A stretch of 62,000 nt of DNA from the NCBI RefSeq assembly GCF_001949145.1, contig NW_019091432.1, positions 1,219,961 through 1,281,960 of the forward strand. The letters run 5' to 3'. A program made the translations under genes and the position numbers. Within the stretch, counting starts at the first letter, position 1. Every line of letters begins with the position of its first letter. The DNA comes from Acanthaster planci. Its lineage: Eukaryota; Echinodermata; Asteroidea; Valvatida; Acanthasteridae. Below the pieces are notes generated by a model. The model saw only the letters and a program-made list of their open reading frames with translations, was not told the DNA's origin and did no database searches. Below are positions 46,679-61,600 of the stretch, piece by piece.

Positions 46679-49600
46679 ATGGCCAATCTAGTGCCTTGGA
46701 ATGCTGTCATTAACCTCGGCAATAGCATCATTGGGGTCAGCATATTAGCAATGCCATGGTGCTTCCGAGAGGTAAATTTAAAAAAAAAAATCTCAAAATT
46801 TTGTAGTTTAACTCTAGACTTGGGGTAACAAACGTGATGAGGTATTTGTTCTTTTGTGGAGTAGTAATGCAATTGATGCTAGCTTCTATCTGAAGAACAA
46901 TTGGTAGTTAAAATAAAAGAAGAAATTAATGACCAGCAAAACTTGGCACCAGATTGTGGTATATGTATCTTGGATCAGTTAAAATTGTTCTGTATTATTG
47001 TCATATCCACATTCAAGTTTTGTTTGATACAGTTCCAGTTTGTGTCTTTATTTCAGTGTGGCGTAGTTCTCGGCATTGCTTTGTTGTTGTGTGGAGGGTT
47101 CATGACAAAAACCTCGTGCTACTTGCTTCTTCGTGCATCCAAGGTCAGCAGAAGGCACTCGTATGAGTTTTTAGGTAAGACAGGTTGTTGTGACACATCA
47201 GTAGAAGGTGATTTGCTTTTTGATATTGAGGGGGTCAGGTTACTCATACTGTCTCACTGCCGGGTTTGGGTTTAGATTTTAGTGCCTTTTTCATGTTTAA
47301 GCTGACCGTGATGAATTTGATTGAAACTTGGTGTGAACATAGACACATCTATGCCTCATACATATGCGGAGTTTTATCTCTATTAAGCATTTGTCAGTTG
47401 TGGTTATGAGTTTGTCAGTCCATAGATCAGTGCTCCTTTTTTCTGTATGATCAGTGAAAGAAAGCAGTTGTTGGCATCTCATCTCCAATAATCAATTTGA
47501 GAAGTAAAATGTAAAAATTTATTTGAGTGGCATTTGCCGTTTTATTTCTCAGCACATCATGCACTTGGAGTAGCGGGCAAGATGCTGGTGGAATTGTCGT
47601 AAGTGTTCAAACTCTCTTTTTTTTTTATTTTGTGAATAAATTTTCCGTCTGTGAAGTAAATTGTGCTATACCGGCTTCTGGGATACAAATTGTCACCAAT
47701 TCTCCTGAATCATTTGAAATCTATTTCCTCGTCGGAAACTAACGGCACCTTCTTTGTAGCAAAGCGTTCAACAGCTAGTTAAAGAAAAAATTCTTCAAAT
47801 CTGGGAGAGAAAAAAAAACCTTTCCTAACCTCCACGTGGCGTTTGAAATGTCTCAGACGGTTAGGTTGGTATTCTTTTCAGATCTAAGGTGTTTGTACCT
47901 GCTCAAGAGTGTAAGGGTCCAAAGATGTTCATCACACTTGTATGACAAGTGGGAGAGGGGGGTTTCTTTTGAGGTGTGTTTGGTAGCAAGGAGTCACTTT
48001 CAACACAAGATGTCTTTATTGTTGTTGCATTTTAGCATTATTGGGCTGTTGATGTGCACCTGTATAGCCTTCTTTGTTATCATCGGGGATCTAGCCCCTT
48101 CCATTGTGGCCAGGTGGCTCGGTTTACAGGTGAGTTCCCCCCCTCCCCGATCTTGTCCTCCATAACCCAATGGCTTGGAGGTACATGTATTTTGGAGGAT
48201 GTGGTACGTGTGACAGTGATGGCAAATCAAATGTCGACCTTGGCCTCTGTTTCTTTAGTGCCTAGAACCATTTGAATAGCGTCTCACGTATTGTTGATGA
48301 AAAACATCATGATTTACATGTATAATTCCTTGGTCACTTTTTGCTCCTTTATTTTTTCTTTTTATGACTTAAGTCTGTTTCCTTCCTTGAAATTTTTGGG
48401 TTTAAAACATATACATTTACATGTGCTTTTACAGATATTACAAATTTGCCTCTAAATTCTGTTCAATCAACTAGTTTATTTATTTGATGTAACTCAGACT
48501 ACTGTGTAAACATTTTATCTTATTTATTGAAGTTATCATTCCGGGTTCCAGGTCTTGTGCAACCATATGCTTTTTACCTGGATCCCTCATCTCATTTTTT
48601 GCTTTACGTCATGTATATATTCTAGTTAGTTCTGTGTTACTTGAAAACTATACCATACCATGTACATGTAACTGCTGAGGTGGTATGGAAGAGGAGTCTT
48701 GAAGAGGAGAGAGATGTTGGTTGGTAGGGTGGGGCTGGGTAAGGTAGGTTGTGATGGGGAAGGGATAGAATTTGGACATACGTAGGTTCAAGGAGATAGT
48801 TACTTATGGGCATTGAACTTACCAACTGCTGTGTGAGTACTAGATGATATTACCATACCTCATACATATTCATGATCCCCCGCAGAATTCTCACTGGCCC
48901 ATTCACCATCAAGTGTCGGTTGCTGTATTTACTGGTTACCAGACACAGAAGGATCCACACACAAGTCAAATTTACAAGTGCCTCGCCCATGCATTATGAA
49001 GGTCTCATGGAACTGTCACTTGGATGAAATATGCATGCATCGCCGCGTGATTGAAAGGATTACGGCACACGTTCATGTAGATCAGTATGATAAATGATGC
49101 CTGAAGTTGCAATGGCGACAAAGTGTTTTTCATATAGGCACAGGTGTATAACACGGCTTATTTGGTAGTCAATGTTACATGTAGCTCCTGATGGCATGAG
49201 AAAGCATTGGAAATTAACAAACTAGTGTCCCCAGTATCTACTCAGGAATGAGTTTGTAAAGTTCCAATACATCAGGGAGCGAACATTTGCTGTCCACCCT
49301 CCAACCGTATTGCATTTGTATAAAGGCCGGTTCATACAAATGCCAATTTGTGTCATCTGATCAAACATTCACGCTGCAAATTTGCAAAGTTGAACACATT
49401 TCAAATCGAGCGAAAGTTCGCTACAGATCTTTCTTGACATCATTTTCACTTCGCTCTCATGCTCGGCTGAAGTATGAACCGGCCTTCATCAAGTGACAGT
49501 TCTGAACCTTCCGACAGTTGGGAGATTGGAGGATGATTGAAGTACAAACTGCTCGACAGAGATGAGTGTTCAAATTTGCAGAGTTTTGTTTTGTTGTCTT

Positions 49601-52600
49601 TGCGTCCTTGCCTTTCGTGTTCTGGTTGGAGCGTCAAACACACGTTGTGCTTATTTGTCTATTTCAGAACTCCTGGCAATTGAGATGTTGTTTACTAGTC
49701 TTAGTGGCCGTGTTTATTGTTCTACCTCTTGGAATGAAGCGCAACATAGAGAGTCTTGGAAGCCTCAGCTTTATGTCCATATGCTTCTACCTTCTCTTTG
49801 CTGCTGACGTAAGTAGTGTTAGTTCTTTCAGGAGGTAGCCCTCAGTGCCCTTCAAGGAATACACATAGACTAAATTTGCAGTAAAAGGGGAGTCAGGTTG
49901 ACATGTTGTTACTTCCCTGAACTTCCACCTCTGTGACAGGGGTTCGAATCCAGTCCTGGCCGACGTGTTGGTTGGGGTTTTTTCAGTCCCTTCCTGAATT
50001 GGGGAGTTTTGCCTAGAATTCATATCTGGAGTATTCCCCCCCCACTGTAAAATCTGAAGACTTTCCTCATCTTACTAGGCGGTTGTGATGGACATAAAGC
50101 CACACACCCTGGCATTACCCAGGTTCATGGTAGCCCGTTGAAAATCCTCCTAGAGATGACAGGGCCACCTTTAATAAATAAACTCAAAATGCTGCAATGT
50201 TTTGTCTCTTTGTGAATATGTTTATCGCACTAGGCCATGAATGAAAATAGATAAAACACAAACTGTTGTGGATACTATATATCTGAATTTTTGATTAACA
50301 TACTCTGTAATCATGGACAGAACATTTACCATTTAAAAATGGATCTCCCTCATTAAAAATGATGACAAATTAAAATGTGTTTAGGTTTGTCATCGATCTT
50401 AATTTTAATTTTTAATTTGGAAATAACTACTTGATTGAATGCCCATGTATTGAGACAAATACTTCAACTTTGAACATTGTGATCTTGCAATCACGATATT
50501 GTTTCTGTGCCATGAAAATTGCTATTGCAGTACCCCTAATGGCCCATCTATACTCTTTCCAGACATCTGAATATTTTGTGTGGGAATGTAATCATGCCTC
50601 TCCATGGCCACAACATTGTCAAAAAACTAACCAAGATGTAATGATAACAGAACTGACAGGTTGTTTTTCTTCTTCGAATTGCTTTGGAGTAAGTTTCAAT
50701 TGAAAAAAAATTATTTTACTGTCCCCAACTATAAGTGCAATGTAAGTTCATTTGTTGTGAGTTCTTAATAGTTTTAAAGTTTGTGGAAAATGTATAGTAT
50801 GATTTTTGTATCGTTACCCTCGGAAATATATATATATTTACTATCCTGTACTTATCCAGTAATATGATATATTATTCCCAGTTTATCGTAGTATTCTGTT
50901 GAGTAGAAAGTTCAAGTATTTTAATTAGTGATGTCAGTTGTCCACAGGTTAAATATGCTGGTATTCCGAATTGACTTTAAGTTTGTTGCAGTTGTTTTAA
51001 TACACACTGGACAGCAAAAGAAACTTGCCACTTCTGTCAAGGGTCACACATAAAAATCCACTGCATAGAAATAAACAATTTTTGTACACAGGTATGCTGC
51101 AATACCCCTTACTAATCACATGCCCAAAAGCAAGTGATTGTCTTTATAACAAAGAAGAAATTGACTTGCACAGCAACTTGGTTACTGAATCAAAAGTCAC
51201 AGAATGTAACAGAATGAGCCCTAAGTTTTACGCCGGAATCAATGTCACAGGACGAAATAAAGAAGTCACAATCATTACTTTTCAATAATGTGTATGCATA
51301 GTCAGTAAGGATGGCATCCCTATACAGAAACCACTCATGCATATCATTTTGACAAAACAGGTGTTCGCTTTGCCATTGATTGTTTAAAATGCTGTCCATT
51401 CATGGGTCATTTTTGCTTGGTAGAGAGTGCTTTTGTGTGTGGCGTTTGATTCAGTAACCAAATTGCTGTGCATGTCAATTTACCATTCTAGTTGCTAGAT
51501 TAACTTTTCCTACCTTTAAATGTACCAAAATTCAACATCAAACTTTGCAACAATTTGATAGATGAAGGAACTTATGGTCCAGCTGCTGTTACTTTTTATG
51601 TTCTTTTATTTTCACATGGAGGAAGGACAATTGGTTTACAGCACAGAGTTAAACTTCACCATATTCACGGAGGGTTTCAATCCAAGTTCAGCTCCAAGCA
51701 TGGTGTTACAAAATTACAAAGCATATTTTTAATGTAATTTGTCCCCTCCCCCCAAAAAAATTACATTCAAAGCATTCAGGAGGAATTTGAGCCAAATGTA
51801 AAGGAACCAATATTGAGATTTAATTTATCAATAGGTCTATAAACCAGCTTGAAATTAATATTGATCTGCGTTATCTTGGCCTCCAGATGTCAGAGAGTCA
51901 ACATCGGTTTGTTTATTTTGGGTGTTAAACCTCCTGTACTGGAGTTTAGAGGATGAATGAATTGTTTGATCCTGGATGGTTATTGATTTATTATTTTTAA
52001 ACCAAAATATGCTTTGGCCAAATTCATTATTTCATCCACAAATGATGTGGTTGCACAATGATTCACCGATAATAATTGGCGTGAAGAAGGGGTCCATTTT
52101 GCTTTGAATTTTTCAGGCTGCTACTTAAACATCTCAGTTCGGCCTAAATATGTGAATAATGTGGAAGAATGAGACGGAATACTCTTGTTCCATGGGGTGG
52201 AAAGTTGGATTTTTTTCTGGCACATGAATTGCTTGCAGTTTTCGTACATGAATGTGTTGTTACTTTCTATGTTCTCATCCAGATCCTTTGGGATAGCTTA
52301 CCCAGTCTACTGTCTCTCAAGTGGATGGAGACGATGGATCTTTGGCGGTTGCCAGGGTTACTGAAAGGACTCTCCATCTTCTCAATGTCTCTCTGCTGTC
52401 AGACGTAAGTCAGCCCATGAAAAGTAACCGTTACCCCCCTCCAACAGAGATGGCAAAATTTCTGGCTTGAATGAAGTAAGACAAAGGTAACTTTGGAAGT
52501 CAAAATCATGTCCCTTCCTTCCCAAAATGTATAAAAGCCAACAAATTAAGCAATGTTGCATAAAGAAATTTCCAAATATTTATCCCAAGAAAAAATTAGC

Positions 52601-55600
52601 CATGAAATGTTGCATAAAGAAATTTCCAAATATTTTATCCCAAGAAAAAATTTGCCCCCCCGCCCTGATACAGTTTGATTCTTCATCTGTCCTTGAAACT
52701 CTAGTTGCATGTACATGGGTGCTGATACGAACCTATACGTAAGTGCAGCGAGTGTAACCCGTATTTTTTCTGTGTCTCCCCACCTTTTCAGGACCCTGTT
52801 CGTAGTCTACGATTCCTTACAAGAGAAAACAGTGAAACAGATGGAAGCTGTGGTGTCCAAGTCAGTCAACATGGTCGCCAGCATCTACATCCTGGTGAGT
52901 GAAAGGGGCTGGTAGACTCCATCTTACGAGTCGTCCAGCAACTGTTGTTGCGCACCTCTGTCCCTGAGTAATCGGTGAAGAATGCAACTTTGGCTTAATG
53001 ACTGACAATCTTTAACTTGATTTCAATTTCAACTTTTTTTTTCTGCATCCCTAATTCACTGGGTCCATTTACCATGATGCAACCTGAGAGCATTTTCAAA
53101 ACGACCGGATTTGGCTTAGACTTTGGTGTTGCTGGTTCCAGCCATTTTGAAGCAGTGTTCGAAACTGGGTCATTCCATGAGGTTGGGGCACCATTTGTGA
53201 CAGTGTCAATTGTTACATGGGTTCTGTAAAAATAAACAGCTAATTCCCTGCATGTGGATTCCAAATTGTTATACATCTTGCTAGGCTGAATACAGAGGTG
53301 TGTGTTATTTTTACAGTGTAAATGACCTACTCTACAGGTCATGACAGGTGGTAAAAGTTACCCATGTAACAAGGACACCGTCACAAATTGTGCCCCAACC
53401 TCATGGAATGACTCAACTACATGTTCATGCCCTGACTGAAGTCTAAGCCGTATCCACTAGTTTTGGTTATCCACGTTAATGGTCAAGCAGAATCCTCCAA
53501 CTGCCTCCATGTAAAAATTGGATAAAGCCTTATCCTCCAAAGTTCTCTGTGATTTCTTGAATTGATTCCTTGAAGGGTGACTGCTGCCCCAATCCTTCAA
53601 AATCCTCCAGCGATTCCTGTCGTTACACTGAGGCAGTGTGAATGATATCCTAGAGCCGTTGGGATAATTGTAAGTGTAATCTAGACCCACACAAGGTCTG
53701 TCCCAAGATGCTGACCCAGTGCATCCTTCACAGTCAGGCACTTTAGTTTTCCTTGGCGGCGTCAGTCCTTCAGAATCTTGCACTTGGTGCCAGGAGGATT
53801 TTGAAGGATTGGGAAAGGTTTCGGGTAGTAATGAAATATAGGATCTTTTTGTCAAAATGTGCTGACTGCAGAATTCTCGGGAAACGTAGAGAGACACAGA
53901 GACGACAATGGAGGAGAAAAAACTTCTGTTGAGAGCTGAGAAGAAAAGCAAGAAGTAATCATTTCATATGGGACAAAAAATTATTTTCACTGATATTGAT
54001 AAATCTGCTTGGATTTGTAGGTTGGCTTCTTTGGGTATGTGTGTTACTACCAAGACGGCGTTAAAGGCGACATTCTACTCAACTTTCATCCCTCGCTCGT
54101 GTCGGAGATCTTGAGGATAGGTTTTACGGTGTCAGTGGCACTGAGTTTCCCCCTCTGCATTTTTCCCTGCAGGGCCAGTATTTATACACTTTTCTGCCAT
54201 TCGGTAAGTTTAGGTCCAATTCCTTTTGTGCTTGTGTCTTGTGGTAATCCATCAGAATAGGTTATAGCCGTTTAAATGTTGAACAGAAGAATTGAGAACT
54301 GAAATACTGTTATTTTTGGAATACATGTATAGGCTTCACAGAGCATACATGTAAGCCACATCATGCAAATCTCTGTGAATTCAGGTTAAAGCTGAGCCCA
54401 ATACTCGTACAATTATGGTATCTGCAGTGAACTACTGATTGTCAGCATGCTTAACCTCGAGTCTGTTAACAGTTAAAATCATTCTACAAGCAAGTCACAC
54501 TGTTTTGTCACAGAGCTAAAAACAAAGATACCAGCTAATGGATAAATTTTGATATGATATTTGCACTTGGGCCATTCCATGAGGTTGGGGCACAATTTGT
54601 GACAGTGTCAATTGTTAGGTGGGTTCCGTAAAAATGAACAGCTATTTCCCTGCATGTGGATTCCAAATTGACATTGTTATACATCTTGCAAGGCCGAATA
54701 CAGAGGTGTGTGTTATTTTTACAAAGTAAATGACCTACTCTACAGGTCATGACAGACAGTAAAAATTACCCATGTAACATGGACACCGTCACAAACTGTG
54801 CCCCAACCTCATGGAATGACCCATTTGGAAAAGATCACAGAAGTTGCCTCGTTCTTGAAACACTTTAAGACGTGAGAAGTGTTGCAGGTTAAAGAAATGA
54901 AAGCCAAAAAATGTCAGGAATTGAGAGCATTTTGCTGTAGGGACTAACTGAGTTTTACTAAAATGACCAATCATTTGTGTGGAATTCTCACATTCTAGGC
55001 CCACAGTCTTGAGAACCCCCATGGGGGCGGGGACTTCATACCTCCCACCAAGTTTAATCTCATTACTCTGATGATTGTGGCTGCAACTCTCGTGGTTGGA
55101 ATAACAATACCTAATGGTGAGAGTGAGAAACAGTTCAGATACAGTGAAATCATTGTCTGTGTCCAACAAATATTCCAAACAGAGGGCCTGACGTTTCGAT
55201 CCAAGCAGAATCTTTCTCAGAGGCAAAAGGACAAACTTAAAAGGTCTTTAAATTCTAGTTACATTTTGTAGTCAACACAATCACATATTTCAACATTAAT
55301 GCATGTTTTCAACTGGAATCTCATACTCAAACACGGGTCTGCCCCCACAAAAGAGATGTTGTTGCTTTTTTAAAAAAAACAAAACGTGCTATCTCTGGAA
55401 TGGATTGGATAGCATTTAATGCATTTGCTTCCCTCTGTCTCCAGTTGAGACGATTCTGGGGTTGACCGGTGCAACCATGGGATCTTTAATTGGCTTCATC
55501 ATCCCAGCAATAATCTATCTACGTACCACAGGCGTACCCAACAAGACTACCGCCAAGGTGGGAACACTGTGCACCATACTCAGGCTAGCCTATCTGGCTC

Positions 55601-58600
55601 ATAAAATAACATCTCTCTCTTTTTTTCTTTTTTTTTCCACCCAAAAATGCACAATGCAGGTGTTGTTTTCTTCGATACCTAGATTTAGAATCAGTTTCCT
55701 CTAGGTGGCAATGTCCTGTCAATTTGTGATGTATTGGAAGTAGGAAGAAACAACAATAAGGCTTAAATTTCACGCTGACTGTAGTTTGGTTCTTGNNNNN
55801 NNNNNNNNNNNNNNNNNNNNNNNNNNNNNNNNNNNNNNNNNNNNNNNNNNNNNNNNNNNNNNNNNNNNNNNNNNNNNNNNNNNNNNNNNNNNNNNNNNNN
55901 NNNNNNNNNNNNNNNNNNNNNNNNNNNNNNNNNNNNNNNNNNNNNNNNNNNNNNNNNNNNNNNNNNNNNNNNNNNNNNNNNNNNNNNNNNNNNNNNNNNN
56001 NNNNNNNNNNNNNNNNNNNNNNNNNNNNNNNNNNNNNNNNNNNNNNNNNNNNNNNNNNNNNNNNNNNNNNNNNNNNNNNNNNNNNNNNNNNNNNNNNNNN
56101 NNNNNNNNNNNNNNNNNNNNNNNNNNNNNNNNNNNNNNNNNNNNNNNNNNNNNNNNNNNNNNNNNNNNNNNNNNNNNNNNNNNNNNNNNNNNNNNNNNNN
56201 NNNNNNNNNNNNNNNNNNNNNNNNNNNNNNNNNNNNNNNNNNNNNNNNNNNNNNNNNNNNNNNNNNNNNNNNNNNNNNNNNNNNNNNNNNNNNNNNNNNN
56301 NNNNNNNNNNNNNNNNNNNNNNNNNNNNNNNNNNNNNNNNNNNNNNNNNNNNNNNNNNNNNNNNNNNNNNNNNNNNNNNNNNNNNNNNNNNNNNNNNNNN
56401 NNNNNNNNNNNNNNNNNNNNNNNNNNNNNNNNNNNNNNNNNNNNNNNNNNNNNNNNNNNNNNNNNNNNNNNNNNNNNNNNNNNNNNNNNNNNNNNNNNNN
56501 NNNNNNNNNNNNNNNNNNNNNNNNNNNAATGAGACCAGTCTGTAATAAATGAATCTTTGACTTTATTTCCTTTAACAAGATTTTTAAATGAATATAAAAT
56601 AAAGTAGAAAATCCAAAAAAATCTATTGAAAGTAAATACAGGATTTGATGGACAAATTAAACAAAAGATAGAACAGCAAAAAAGTGCTCAATTAAGACTG
56701 ATGCAGGGCTCAAACCTGTATGAATGACAAGCAGTTTGTGTATTACTATGGCACTGCAGCACCTAGACAGCATTTGTGGAACTCCAAATCTTATAAACAC
56801 GTAAATTGGCAATGCGTAATGTACAATGCCATAACTATCAAATATGGAAGTCTCATTATAGCTGTTGTAACCATACCCACTACGTGAATTTTAAGATATG
56901 CACATTACGGCAAGCTGATTTGCCACTGAAAATCTGTTGATGACATGAAGAAACCTGTGATTTCAGTGTCCATTTCCCTGATTCTCTCCCCACTCGTCTT
57001 GTTAATCAAACAATAGGTCATTTTAGTACTCGGGGTGCTGCTGTTGGTGTGCAGTACCTATGACAACCTTAGCACGACGACGACTCCTGAGCTGGAGGTG
57101 CCGGCGCATGCAGTCGGCCATGTGCCTGACAAGGTGCCCGTGGTACCAGACAAAGTGCCAGTGAATCCTGATGTGAATGAGAAAGGAGACGCGGGTAAGA
57201 TTGAGTCACATTGAGGTTGGAAAAAAAATGCCGTAGCTTGATTTCGGGCTTTGTTATAAAGTTCGATAATACACCATACATGAGTGACAAATTTTTTCCT
57301 GTATGCCTTAAATTTCAGGCAAATGTAATCTTTTGTGATGAGTGATTTACCCATTGTTAAATGGGTAGGACTAAACATAGCATACGATTTCAAGGTAGAA
57401 TTACAACTAAACAAGAAGGAAATAAAGTTAATCCTAAAAATGTATAAGAAGTCATGTGAAGTGATGCAAGTGTTTGCCATGGCGAGTCTACTTGGACTGG
57501 GGATATGTGAATAAAAAAATAATCTTGTTATGCATTGAAATTGCTATGCATGCCCCTTTGAGCAATACCTTTTGTCTCACAAAGAGTTAGTGGAGTCGTG
57601 TTTTGGTAGAACTGTTCAATGTACTTTTGATGGCTGTTTGAAGTGCAGTTTTCATCATTTTTCTCTTCAAACATTTGACCATCAAGAAAAATTATTACTT
57701 CACAGAGTAATTTCAAGAAAATTCTGCATGCTACATAAGCATTTATTCATAGATCAGCTTTTTTCCTCTCCAGAGATGTTCTGTTGAGCTGGAACAAAGA
57801 AGAATTTCCTTCACTGGCATTTGAGTACTGGTGTGCTTAGGAAAACCGCAGTCCGGAAATTGTTGTGTAGACACTTGTTTAAGCTCTATGAGAACAGATC
57901 ACATTTTGAGTTTCAAAACCATCTCAGGTGGTGATGTCATCAAAGAAGGAGACAAAGCAGCCAATCCGGTTGCAGCGGACAAGAAGGAGGGGGAGTTGAA
58001 GGAGAAGCCTGACGAGGGAGGAGGCGATGCCAAGCAAGAAGAGAAGAAAGGTAAAGGAAAGCCCTGTGAGACGTGTGTTGTGAGGATGGGGTTTGCCCTC
58101 CAGAAGCACAGAGTTTGCCACTCTCACAGCGTCATTTTTGTGTTTAGCTGATTAACCCCTTAACGTCAGGATTCTTTTGACCGCAACTGCTGGGCTGCGG
58201 TATACCCAGTATGCAAAGCTCTGTCCAGCAGCAGGCCCCATTGAAACCGCAGCTGCATGGTGAATAGAATGTATGTGTGGTATGCACTAATCCTCACATA
58301 AAGCCACAGCTGTCAACAGTTCCCAGTGCGAAGGGGTTAAGCAGTCTTGATGCCAAACACTCTTTACTCTAGCCACAGACACCTCCTGTTGAGCTCCAAC
58401 AGCATCACTCTTCCTCAGTTGATGGGAGGAGCTGGTCACATTTTCAGCAGTTACTTTTGTTACCAGTTGCCAATGCACTATGCTGTAAACCAGTTTATAA
58501 TTCACAAGCCAAGATGGTGAGAACAACAATCTGGGGGATTTTTTTCTTCCCCTCAAAATTTGAAAAGGATTTGGCCTCTGCAGTGTTTGTCTTGTACATG

Positions 58601-61600
58601 TACAAAATCGTGCATTTTTAACTGTTTTTTTGTGTACTAATTGTGTACTAGTAACTCTGTCATATTTTTTCTTGTTTCAAAGGTTCTGGTTTAGCACAGC
58701 TGTTAACAAGAATATACAGTCAAATTTCGTTAATAAGACATCCTTTGGACTTCGCAAATTACCTTGATATAACAGGAACCTTGTATTATCAGAAATGAAT
58801 AAAGAAAAACAAAGGATTTCCTTGCTGTAAGCAGAATCTTGTATCAACAGTGCTATTATTAACGAGGTTCGACTGTATGTCAAGCTCCCTGTTTCAGGGA
58901 AAACACTGAGCCTTGGCAGCCGCCATTGCATGTTTATTGTGTCATTCCTGATTTGCAGACATGCAAGACATGGTTGACAAACGACAAGAGCCGCCCCAAC
59001 CACAGGCCCCAGATTCCAAAGAGGTAGGTCACAGAAGTCACTTGTAACTTTCAAACAGTAGGATTTAGTCAGATCCAGATAATGGCTCAGGGGCTCAGGT
59101 AGAATTTTGCAAAATGGACGATGAAAATAGCAGGTGGATCTTGGAGGACAAATTTTTATGCACTTGAAGCGACTAAATTGTGTTTTTGTTTAGAATCAAA
59201 GCACAAAAGTACCTCATAAACCAACTGGCCAGCCAGCCAGCCAGCCATGCTCCGCTCCGAATTGCTTGCATGAGTGCACTTTAAACAGACACTGTACGGG
59301 TACATATACACATATACCACATGCAAATTATGATCATGCAACTAACCTTACGTGTTTGTACACAGCACTGCGGATATCGACATATTAGACAGATACCCTA
59401 CCTGTCAAACAGGCTACTTTATTGCTGTTTGCGGGTCTGGGAACCACACTTCTATTCCATCACATTGTGTGCATGTGATTTGTGGGTCGCAAAGGACAGG
59501 CACTTTGAGCTGCGTTGTCGGAAGGACAGGCTGCTTTGGAAATCCTCGATGGAACCCTGACTGGCCATCTTTTTTTTTCTTTCCAATTAATTTTGAGTTA
59601 GATTATTAAGAAAACAACATGGAGCCAGTCTTTGCGTTTGAACTTCAACCAACGACAGTCCACAGTAATCTTTGGGGTTAGATTTACGCTTTGTTGAGTT
59701 TAGTATAAAAGCCTGGAGTATGAAGCACTCTAACTTCGATGTGTTGACTTTGTTTTCAAAAAGTGAAGTATTTGTAAGCGACTCCACATTTTGCAGAATG
59801 CGGCAGACAAAAAGGAAGATGTGGGGATTGTGGACAAGAGAGACCAGCTTCAGGAAAAACCAGACAAGGATAGCAAAGAGGACAAGAAGGAAGAGGGCAA
59901 GGCCGACGGTCCCGAAGGGGAAAAGAAGGAACCGGCTCGTCACAAGGATGACGTTGACGGTAAGCTGCATAATCTTAGTGCAGTATTCAAGAAAGAACTC
60001 CCACCAGAAATTTCAACAATATGGCCATTGATAGTGCACACGCCCGTGTGAAAGTGCAGCAGTTTCATGCAGATCAGGCAGTCCTCACAGAGGGCCCTAG
60101 CAGATTCCCTTGCGATTTTTATAGATGGTTTGAGTTTTTTTCACCTTGATGTTCTATGAAGAGTGTGGCCATGGAGCATTGCTGTGATGCCCATTCAGTA
60201 AATGTGGGGCATTCCGAAAAGACAGATGCAAAAGTTAATCGATGGATTTGTGAGAGCAAGAGTTGAAGGGTGAAAAGGCATGAGTTTGAAACACAGGAGA
60301 GCTACTAAGAGAGGAAAATTAACACAGGAGAACGTTTTTGAAAGAAGTGAAAAGATGAACAGAGTTAAGATATTATTACACGGATGGGCCATTATGTGGA
60401 AAGATCTCTTCAGAACCAGTCTGTTACTGAGACCAGTCTCTGACTGGTTTGTATGGTAATTTATTGAATTGTATGAATTTGTATGGTTATGTAGATACAG
60501 ATAAGAATGAACCATGGAATGTTAGAGTGGTTGAAAAACATGGTCTTATGTCTTTCTGTCTTATATCAGGTGGGAAGAAAGAAGTCAAAGATGACAAAGA
60601 TGAGAAGGAGAATGAGGAGAAACGGAAGGAGCTAGAGAAGAAGGAACAGCAGCTGAAAGCCAAGGAGGTGAGCTTACGGCTCATATCTTCAAAATACTGC
60701 ATGCATGATTTCTTGACACTTGATCAACTACATAGGTAGTCGATCAACTACATACGGAAAATGTTCAAACATGCTTTGGCTAATTCTGTGTGGAGCATCG
60801 TGTGACAGCGACACTTGTTGCCACATTTGAGTGATTCCCAGTGAGTTTGTACACACACAGAGGATCGAACTAATCCATTAGGGTTGAGCATGTGTAGAGC
60901 CCTCAAGTGGCCAAGGCTGGGCATTTTAGCAAATATCGCTCTTCGACATTGTCTTAGATTTTTGAAAAAGCAAGGCTATGGCGTGAAAAGCCGAATATGT
61001 CTGTGGATCAGCATTTGTAAAGTCTAGCATTGTGAAGTCTGGGTTTGTTTTGGACTGTGATTGTAGTATCATGTCGTTTAAAATGTCTGACTTTTTGACT
61101 GAAAATAATGTTGCACCTGTGAAATTATATATTGTGATTATTATACCATTGACAAGTGTTATGACTTGCCTGATTTGATGTACATATTATTTTAGATTTT
61201 GCCATATTACAAGCATCACGTTCTCTTCTTGCATGCTTGTGAAACAAACCTGAAACAGTAACTCATTGAGGACTTAAAATGATCTGGGAGCTTGTGCTTA
61301 CAAGTGCTGATTTTATTACCTCTTGACAGTCAAAGGTCCTCAATCACGGAGTAGTTTGTCTGGACATGTAAGCAGAAATTCCTCATTTTGAGCCCATCCA
61401 TTGCTATATAGATTTTGTGGCCAGTAAGGGCCATTATCTGGGTGGGGGGATGTTCAGGTTCGCATTGGTTCTTTCTCTCAAAGCAGTGCCAACAGAGAAC
61501 TATCGTAATCAGGCGAAGGGCAAAGCCTCATTCCGTCATTGCTCATTTCAGCGTGGAGTGTCTTGTTGTCATTTGCAATTTGCAGGAGAATTTGGACAAG

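Noticed and set aside
53457-53951. 164-codon frame on the - strand
   Set aside because: It spans a 20-bp inverted repeat in a transporter intron and has no recognisable domain.
55763-56578. Frames of about 250 codons in three readings
   Set aside because: They consist of undetermined bases in the assembly gap.
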